A stretch of 11,437 nucleotides of DNA from contig QQSG01000039.1 of assembly GCA_003602665.1 (NCBI GenBank), positions 1-11,437 on the forward strand. Reading direction: 5' to 3'. Source of the stretch: Candidatus Poseidoniales archaeon (GTDB taxonomy: Archaea > Thermoplasmatota > Poseidoniia > Poseidoniales > Poseidoniaceae). The position numbers were made by a program, and so were the translations under genes. Below, piece by piece: positions 6,808-11,437 of this stretch. Every line of letters begins with the position of its first letter. The first letter of the stretch is position 1. Under the pieces are notes generated by a model. That model was not told where the DNA came from. It did no database searches and was given only the letters and a program-made list of their open reading frames with translations.

Positions 6808-6813
6808 TCAATA
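6808..6813 (+). promoter_or_regulatory. Possible TATA-like element before the Cys/His-rich gene
   Basis: TCAATA lies 23-28 nt before the ATG at 6836, the same spacing as the TCATAA elements at 2850-2855 and 7096-7101. It departs from that hexamer, and the gene is only 42 bp from the carrier gene, so read-through from the carboxylase operon is equally possible. Confidence 0.25.
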
Positions 6814-6835
6814 GGAATGAGGGTTAGGTAAGTGT

Positions 6836-7075
6836 ATGAGCGAAGGACCTGCCTGTGATTACGTTGGATGCAGTTCAATTGGAACAATTGTATCACGACT
6901 TTCACCAGAAGGATACCTTGTTGCAACCGGAAAGAAAGCGTACTCATTCCGTGAAGCATACCGACGATTCCACTATTGCAGCCACCATCATGACGAACTC
7001 ATGAGTGGAGTTTGGTCCCGGGTTCGAAAGCCCGATGACAAGAAAGATGGGCACGTTGCTCCGACCGCTATTTGA
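6836..7075 (+). CDS. Small Cys/His-rich protein, probable zinc binder, unknown function
   Basis: This 79-residue protein has a CDYVGC pair (C7, C12) and, after a 35-residue middle containing GYLVATGKKAYSFREAYRRF, a HYCSHHH cluster (H46, C48, H50-H52). Two such clusters could bind one metal ion, as in small zinc ribbons or treble-clef folds, but I do not recognise the family. The C-terminus is charged and probably flexible (KPDDKKDG). It lies 42 bp after the biotin carrier and 48 bp before the giant secreted protein, in the same direction. GGTTAGGTAAG precedes the ATG but is a poor SD match. It may be a DNA/RNA-binding or metal-handling protein; context does not decide. Confidence 0.65.
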   Translation: MSEGPACDYVGCSSIGTIVSRLSPEGYLVATGKKAYSFREAYRRFHYCSHHHDELMSGVWSRVRKPDDKKDGHVAPTAI

Positions 7076-7095
7076 GTGGCTTGAAGGCGAGATGC

Positions 7096-7101
7096 TCATA
7101 A
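7096..7101 (+). promoter_or_regulatory. TATA-like element for the giant secreted protein
   Basis: TCATAA stands exactly 23-28 nt before ATG 7124, identical in sequence and spacing to the element of the mutase operon on the other strand. It suggests a leaderless transcript starting at or beside the ATG. In-frame stop codons lie upstream, so the protein cannot start earlier. Confidence 0.45.
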
Positions 7102-7123
7102 GCGATGAGTTTCACCTCCATTT

Positions 7124-10100
7124 ATGTCCAACCACAGAGAAGAGTCTACGCGTCGAATCTCAACCGTATTGATTACCTTAATGCTAGCAACAATGTCCAT
7201 CTCACTGGCATCTCCTGTTATTAGTGCAAATTCCAGTGCAAAAGCAAGTCCTCCAGGCGTAGGATCGAACAATCTTACAGTTCTCAACACGACTTATCTC
7301 AACGGAAGTCATTCATATGACGATGTTTACATCGGCTGTGGAATTGTTTCCCCGTGTGGTTCGATTGTTGCCACAGGAGACTTGATTCTCACAGTCAACA
7401 CTCTAACGATTGCATCAGGTGGTGCAATCATTGCTTATGATGGTCCAATCAATACCCAAGGTGCTGGATCATCCGTCATCCTTCCTGCAAACTTCAACGG
7501 AGAAGGAGCAGGTGGTGCTGGTCACTACGGAAACGGTGGCGACGGTGGTGGCCTTAGTACTGGTCAGACAAACGGAGGATCATCTTTCGGAGTCGGTAAT
7601 GAAACCGGTTCAAACGGAGGAGATGTCTTCGATTCAAATGGAAACCTCGTTTCTTACGGAGGCAATGGTGGCGGTCGAATCATCATCTACGCTGATGTCA
7701 TCGACATTGATGGATCTGTAACAGCAATTGGTGAAAACGGAGAACAAGGATATCGATACAACAACGGCTCTGGAAACGGAGGTCCAGGCGCTGGTGGTGG
7801 TTCTGGAGGTAGCATCATCATGAAATCAAATGAACTCACTGTAAGTTCAACTGCATCACTCCAAGCAGATGGTGGAAATGGTGGAAATGGTGCAGACGGT
7901 GACTGCGTCGGCGTTTGCATCGGCATGTACGATGGTGGAAACGGTGGCGGTGGAGGCTCAGGCGGTTCAATCGATTTACGAGCAAACAGTGCAGCAAACC
8001 TTTCTGTCTCAACCGCAGCAACAGTCTCTGCTTTCGCAGGCCTTGCAGGCCTTGCAGGCGCACCATATGGAACCGGAACTGCTGGTTCAACTGGAAGCGC
8101 TGGTTCAGCAGGAAGCACGAGTTCAGGCACCTGGACCGGTTGGTCATCAAATAATTCAAGTGGCGGAGGAGGAAATCCACCACCACCAACCACTTCTTGT
8201 ATCGGAAATGGTACATCCACAGCGGGTGTAATTCAAGCAGATAGTCTTGAATCAAACGATGTTCAAACAAGTGCAACTCAGGCAAGCATGCTTCCGCTCG
8301 ATTGTACTGACCTGTCACTTCACACAACCACTGATGTTGATTATTTCGAAATTCAAATGATTGCAGGTGTCACCTATTTCGTCAATGTTACATTCTCAGA
8401 TGCCATTGAAGACATCGATGTTGGGTGGGATACGATCAACGGATCATTCCTAGCTACAGGATCCTCAACAACAGATAACGAGCAATTAAGCGTTTTAGCT
8501 ACCCAAAACATCACGACATATGTGGATGTATATTTGTACCAATCTTTTGGAGGAACTATTAATCTAAACACCTATGACATTACTATCGAAACAGATAATC
8601 CTGGAGGCGGTCAGAGTTTTGAACTTGCAAATGTTGCCATCAATAACGAAACAAATGCTACGATTTCCTATTCGGGATTGACCGCCAATACCATGTACAA
8701 CTACACCACTGTGATGAATCAATACATGATCGGTAATACAACAATTTCAACAACATTAGCTCAAGGAAGTTTCAATGCAACATCATCTATGTACGAGTAT
8801 AATGTATCCTTCTCCCCAGAAATGAATGAGTCGGATGTCGATATTGAAACAATTCTTTTCGATGCATCAGGTAATTTCCTTGATGATGACTTTGATACGT
8901 ATGTAATTGATATGATTGAAGTTGAAGTCACATCATCAACAACTGGTTTGATCGAATTGACAAATCTTTCAACGACAACGACATATGATATGCGTTGGCT
9001 TGTCTTTGATGAGGATGTCTTCCTCAACAACTACCTTGTAAGCAATAGTCTAGAATCAGCACTCAATGCTTCGATTATCGATGAGAGTACTGACACCTTC
9101 ACAAGTACTACTGAAAACCGCTCATACAACATCACTTGGGCTGGACCGACGACAACAAGCATTCACGTATTGCTGGGAATACTCAGCGTCAATGGAACTC
9201 AAGTTAACATTGACACAGACGAAAATTTGACAGGGATTGGTGATGATGATTTCATTCCTCAACTTCCATCAATTGTCATCAGTAGTGTTTCTTCGAGCGT
9301 CACTTCACCAACAAATGATGTCACAATTCGTGGACAAGACCTCGTCGTTGGTGATTCTTATGATTACAAAATCAAGATTCTCGATTCCGGGAATGCAACA
9401 ATTGCTCAATCACCACTCACATCTTTCAATGCAACTTACCAGGGAATGAGCCTTGGTACATGGAACTACACAACTCCAACCGCATCTGGTACATACTGTG
9501 CTCTTGCAGAACTGTATGAAGCAGACGGAACACAACGCATTGGAGACACAAGTTGTTTCAATATCGTCTTCGATGATGATGGAGACAGTGTTGCGAATGA
9601 GGATGACCTTTGTCCAAACACACCAACTGGATCTCTTGTCGATCTCGATGGATGTGCATCAAGCCAAATTGATTCTGATAATGATGGTTACAACGACAAC
9701 ATCGATGCTTTCGTGAATGATTCCTCTCAATGGGCTGATCAAGATGGAGATGGATACGGAGACAACCCAAGTGGAAACATGCCTGATGCATTCCCAAGCG
9801 ACGGAACTCAATGGTCTGATCAAGATGGAGACGGCTATGGAGACAATCCAAATGGAACCTATGGCGATGCATTCCCTACTGATTCTACGCAGTGGACTGA
9901 TTCGGATAGCGATGGATATGGAGACAATCCGAGTGGAAGTAACCCTGACCTTTGGCCAAGCGATGCAACACAATGGGCTGACCAAGATGGGGATGGATAT
10001 GGAGACAACTCTTCAGGTACAAACGGAGACAAGTTCCCTACTGACTCAACACAATGGGCCGACCAAGATGGTGACGGATACGGAGACAATCCGAGTGGAA

Positions 10101-11437
10101 CTACTCCAGATGCATACCCTACAGATGCGACCCAATGGGTGGATACTGATGGAGATGGTTACGGAGACAATCCAACCGGTACAGATGGAGATGCATTCCC
10201 TACAGACTCGACACAATGGGCTGACCAAGATGGCGATGGGTACGGAGACAATCAAGCTGGAACCGATCCAGATGCATTCCCAACTGATTCCACACAATGG
10301 GCTGACCAAGATGGCGATGGATTCGGAGACAATCAAGCTGGAAACAATGCTGATGCATTCCCTACAGACTCGACACAATGGGCTGACCAAGATGGGGATG
10401 GATTCGGAGATAACGCAAACGGTAACACTCCAGATCTTTGTCCAAACACCCCTGCTGGGCAAGTTGTTGATGCAACTGGATGTTCAGATACTGAAATCGA
10501 TGACGACAACGATGGTGTACCAAATTCAAACGATGCTTGCCCATCAACACCCGCTGGTGAATCTGTCAATACAAATGGTTGTTCAGATACTGAACTTGAT
10601 GGAGACTTGGATGGTATAAAGGATGCATATGATGCATGCCCTTCAACATCTCTTGGGCTAACCGTTGATGCTGCAGGTTGCGCAGATTCTCAAAGAGATG
10701 GTGACAACGACGGATTGACTGATGATATAGATCAATGTCCATCAACGCCTGCTGGAAGTCCAGTTGATGGCTATGGATGTTCATCTGAACAACGAGACAA
10801 TGATAATGACGGTGTCTTCGACAACGCTGACCTTTGTGGATTAACCGAAGCAGGAGCTGCTGTCGATCAAGATGGCTGTGCAGATGCACAGAAAGATGAT
10901 GATGGCGACGGCGTCAAAAACGATGTTGATCTTTGCCCAGGTACAGAGCCAATTTCTGTTATCGATGTAAATGGCTGTTCGGACAGTCAACTCGATGATG
11001 ACGAAGATCAAATTTCAAATGACATCGATGTTTGTCCAGCAACTCCAATTGGAGAAATGCCAAATTCAGAAGGATGTTCTGCTTCACAACTCGATGATGA
11101 CATGGACACTGTAAACAATGCAGATGACCTTTGCCCAATGACTGACGTGAACCCATCACTCGATGCTGATGGTTGTGTTGCAAGCCAAAGAGACACTGAT
11201 CTCGACGGCGTAACCGACAAGGATGATGATTGTCCAAATACGAACTCGACAAGTATTTCAGATGATGACGGATGTGCATTAGAACAACTTGATTCAGACA
11301 ATGACGGAGTGAATGATTTGGAAGATGATTTCCCACTCGATGCTCTGGAATCAAAGGATACTGATGGAGACGGAGTTGCTGATAGAATGGATGCTTACCC
11401 AGGGGATGCAACTCGAACCAAGGCTGAAGTTGAAGAA
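7124..11437 (+). CDS. Giant secreted repeat protein: Gly-rich, PPC-like and calcium-type (TSP3-like) repeats (partial)
   Basis: The frame is open for 1438 codons to the window end. Residues 1-35 form a signal peptide: basic start with RR (10-11), hydrophobic core VLITLMLATMSISLA, likely cleavage after VISA. Residues about 40-120 look like beta-strands; 123-352 are rich in GGNGG and GSGG interrupted by SIDLRA- or RIIIYA-type strands, suggesting a beta-helix. A PPPP spacer (about 349-352) follows. Residues about 368-493 resemble a bacterial pre-peptidase C-terminal domain (SLESND, DVDYFEIQMIAGVTYFVNV, IDVGWD, YDITIE). Residues about 500-820 are beta-rich with many N-x-S/T sequons. From 830 on come Asp-rich DxDGDGxxD repeats typical of thrombospondin type 3 calcium sites. 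No membrane anchor or catalytic motif is visible in the window. The likely role is a cell-surface or released adhesin or structural protein; function is inferred only. Confidence 0.93.
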   Translation, partial: MSNHREESTRRISTVLITLMLATMSISLASPVISANSSAKASPPGVGSNNLTVLNTTYLNGSHSYDDVYIGCGIVSPCGSIVATGDLILTVNTLTIASGGAIIAYDGPINTQGAGSSVILPANFNGEGAGGAGHYGNGGDGGGLSTGQTNGGSSFGVGNETGSNGGDVFDSNGNLVSYGGNGGGRIIIYADVIDIDGSVTAIGENGEQGYRYNNGSGNGGPGAGGGSGGSIIMKSNELTVSSTASLQADGGNGGNGADGDCVGVCIGMYDGGNGGGGGSGGSIDLRANSAANLSVSTAATVSAFAGLAGLAGAPYGTGTAGSTGSAGSAGSTSSGTWTGWSSNNSSGGGGNPPPPTTSCIGNGTSTAGVIQADSLESNDVQTSATQASMLPLDCTDLSLHTTTDVDYFEIQMIAGVTYFVNVTFSDAIEDIDVGWDTINGSFLATGSSTTDNEQLSVLATQNITTYVDVYLYQSFGGTINLNTYDITIETDNPGGGQSFELANVAINNETNATISYSGLTANTMYNYTTVMNQYMIGNTTISTTLAQGSFNATSSMYEYNVSFSPEMNESDVDIETILFDASGNFLDDDFDTYVIDMIEVEVTSSTTGLIELTNLSTTTTYDMRWLVFDEDVFLNNYLVSNSLESALNASIIDESTDTFTSTTENRSYNITWAGPTTTSIHVLLGILSVNGTQVNIDTDENLTGIGDDDFIPQLPSIVISSVSSSVTSPTNDVTIRGQDLVVGDSYDYKIKILDSGNATIAQSPLTSFNATYQGMSLGTWNYTTPTASGTYCALAELYEADGTQRIGDTSCFNIVFDDDGDSVANEDDLCPNTPTGSLVDLDGCASSQIDSDNDGYNDNIDAFVNDSSQWADQDGDGYGDNPSGNMPDAFPSDGTQWSDQDGDGYGDNPNGTYGDAFPTDSTQWTDSDSDGYGDNPSGSNPDLWPSDATQWADQDGDGYGDNSSGTNGDKFPTDSTQWADQDGDGYGDNPSGTTPDAYPTDATQWVDTDGDGYGDNPTGTDGDAFPTDSTQWADQDGDGYGDNQAGTDPDAFPTDSTQWADQDGDGFGDNQAGNNADAFPTDSTQWADQDGDGFGDNANGNTPDLCPNTPAGQVVDATGCSDTEIDDDNDGVPNSNDACPSTPAGESVNTNGCSDTELDGDLDGIKDAYDACPSTSLGLTVDAAGCADSQRDGDNDGLTDDIDQCPSTPAGSPVDGYGCSSEQRDNDNDGVFDNADLCGLTEAGAAVDQDGCADAQKDDDGDGVKNDVDLCPGTEPISVIDVNGCSDSQLDDDEDQISNDIDVCPATPIGEMPNSEGCSASQLDDDMDTVNNADDLCPMTDVNPSLDADGCVASQRDTDLDGVTDKDDDCPNTNSTSISDDDGCALEQLDSDNDGVNDLEDDFPLDALESKDTDGDGVADRMDAYPGDATRTKAEVEE
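9611..9709 (+). repeat. Isolated 33-residue (99-bp) Cys-type calcium repeat before the 81-bp array
   Basis: One unit of the longer type: CPNTPTGSLVDLDGC, then SQIDSDNDGYNDNIDA. It has the CP...GC pair 14 residues apart that probably forms a disulfide, followed by a DxDxDG calcium loop. Exactly 99 bp after its first Cys codon the first 27-residue unit begins, with Phe in place of Cys. Confidence 0.85.
9710..10438 (+). repeat. Nine tandem 81-bp repeats encoding 27-residue FPTDSTQWADQDGDGYGDN units
   Basis: Each unit starts F/W/Y-x-x-D, followed by TQW, the calcium-type core DQDGDGYGDN, a variable PSG/QAG turn and DA. The Trp codons lie at 9731, 9812, 9893, 9974, 10055, 10136, 10217, 10298 and 10379, all exactly 81 bp apart with no indel. 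Units 7 to 9 are the most alike at DNA level: those starting at 10196 and 10358 share their first 38 bases. The pattern fits recent expansion or gene conversion at the 3' end. Confidence 0.95.
10439..11329 (+). repeat. Nine tandem 99-bp repeats encoding 33-residue CPxTPxG...GC...DxDxDG units
   Basis: First Cys codons lie at 10439, 10538, 10637, 10736, 10835, 10934, 11033, 11132 and 11231, all exactly 99 bp apart. Units read CPSTPAGESVNTNGC followed by an SDTELDGDLDGIKDAYDA-type calcium loop. The CP...GC pair is kept in all nine, although unit 5 has CG for CP. The PxG turn decays in units 6-9. At 11330 the next unit starts with Phe again (FPLDALESKDTDGDGV), so the shorter unit type resumes and runs off the window. 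The units are far more diverged in DNA than the 81-bp array. Confidence 0.93.

Noticed and set aside
7687..8220. Open frame of 177 codons on the minus strand with Pro-rich sequence (PPEPPPPPFPP)
   Set aside because: It is the antisense of the GGN glycine-rich codons; Gly codons read as Pro on the other strand. The plus-strand frame continues a signal-peptide protein without a break.
9717..10619. Plus-strand frame of 300 codons with periodic Met/Thr/Gln repeats, and overlapping minus-strand frames with SPLC-type repeats
   Set aside because: All are shadows of the 81-bp repeats; any frame of a perfect 3n-period array stays open. Only the frame with DxDGDG motifs joins to the signal peptide and Cys repeats.
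9611..11329. Possible CRISPR or non-coding satellite because of exact periodicity
   Set aside because: There are no conserved direct repeats with unique spacers; the period is a multiple of 3 and the conservation follows codons of calcium-binding loops.

Overview
The window looks like part of a planktonic marine archaeon, most likely Marine Group II/III Euryarchaeota (Candidatus Poseidoniales and relatives). This placement rests on four things: apparently leaderless archaeal-type promoters (an A/T-rich hexamer about 23-30 nt before the first start codon of transcription units), Shine-Dalgarno motifs mainly at internal genes of operons, the combination of a split B12-dependent mutase with a propionyl-CoA carboxylase, and a very large secreted protein full of Asp/Gly calcium-type repeats. 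There is no rRNA or other decisive marker gene, so the placement is an inference.

Left part (1-2827, minus strand). Reading right to left, a probable operon runs from the cobalamin-binding small subunit of methylmalonyl-CoA mutase (2381-2827), to its GTPase chaperone MeaB/ArgK (1489-2376), to a polytopic dolichol/phytol-kinase-like membrane protein (873-1496), and then to a very short one-TM reading frame (705-815, extendable upstream in frame to 854). The 5' end of an asparagine synthetase-type glutamine amidotransferase gene (650 to beyond base 1) follows, with what looks like its own promoter and a palindromic operator.

Right part (2949-7075, plus strand). A 97-bp divergent intergenic region separates the mutase operon from a GPT2/PlsC-like membrane acyltransferase (2949-4553). 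After it come the carboxyltransferase subunit of a propionyl-CoA carboxylase (4600-6180), a 62-residue unknown protein (6190-6378), a stand-alone biotin carboxyl carrier protein (6383-6793) and a small Cys/His-rich protein (6836-7075). The biotin carboxylase subunit, the large mutase subunit and the epimerase are not in the window. Carboxylase (propionyl-CoA to methylmalonyl-CoA) and mutase (methylmalonyl-CoA to succinyl-CoA) form one pathway, consistent with breakdown of odd-chain fatty acids and branched amino acids, and the two gene sets sit on opposite sides of the acyltransferase.

Far right (7124-11437, plus strand, runs off the window). A secreted giant protein of at least 1438 residues has, in order, a signal peptide, a glycine-rich probable beta-helical region, a proline spacer, a pre-peptidase-C-terminal-like domain, a sequon-rich beta-sandwich-like stretch, and a striking calcium-type repeat region. 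That region is one 99-bp unit, nine 81-bp units, nine more 99-bp units, then a return to 81-bp-like sequence, all in perfect register. This repeat architecture is the most notable structure in the window. I found no tRNA, rRNA, CRISPR array, insertion sequence or phage gene.
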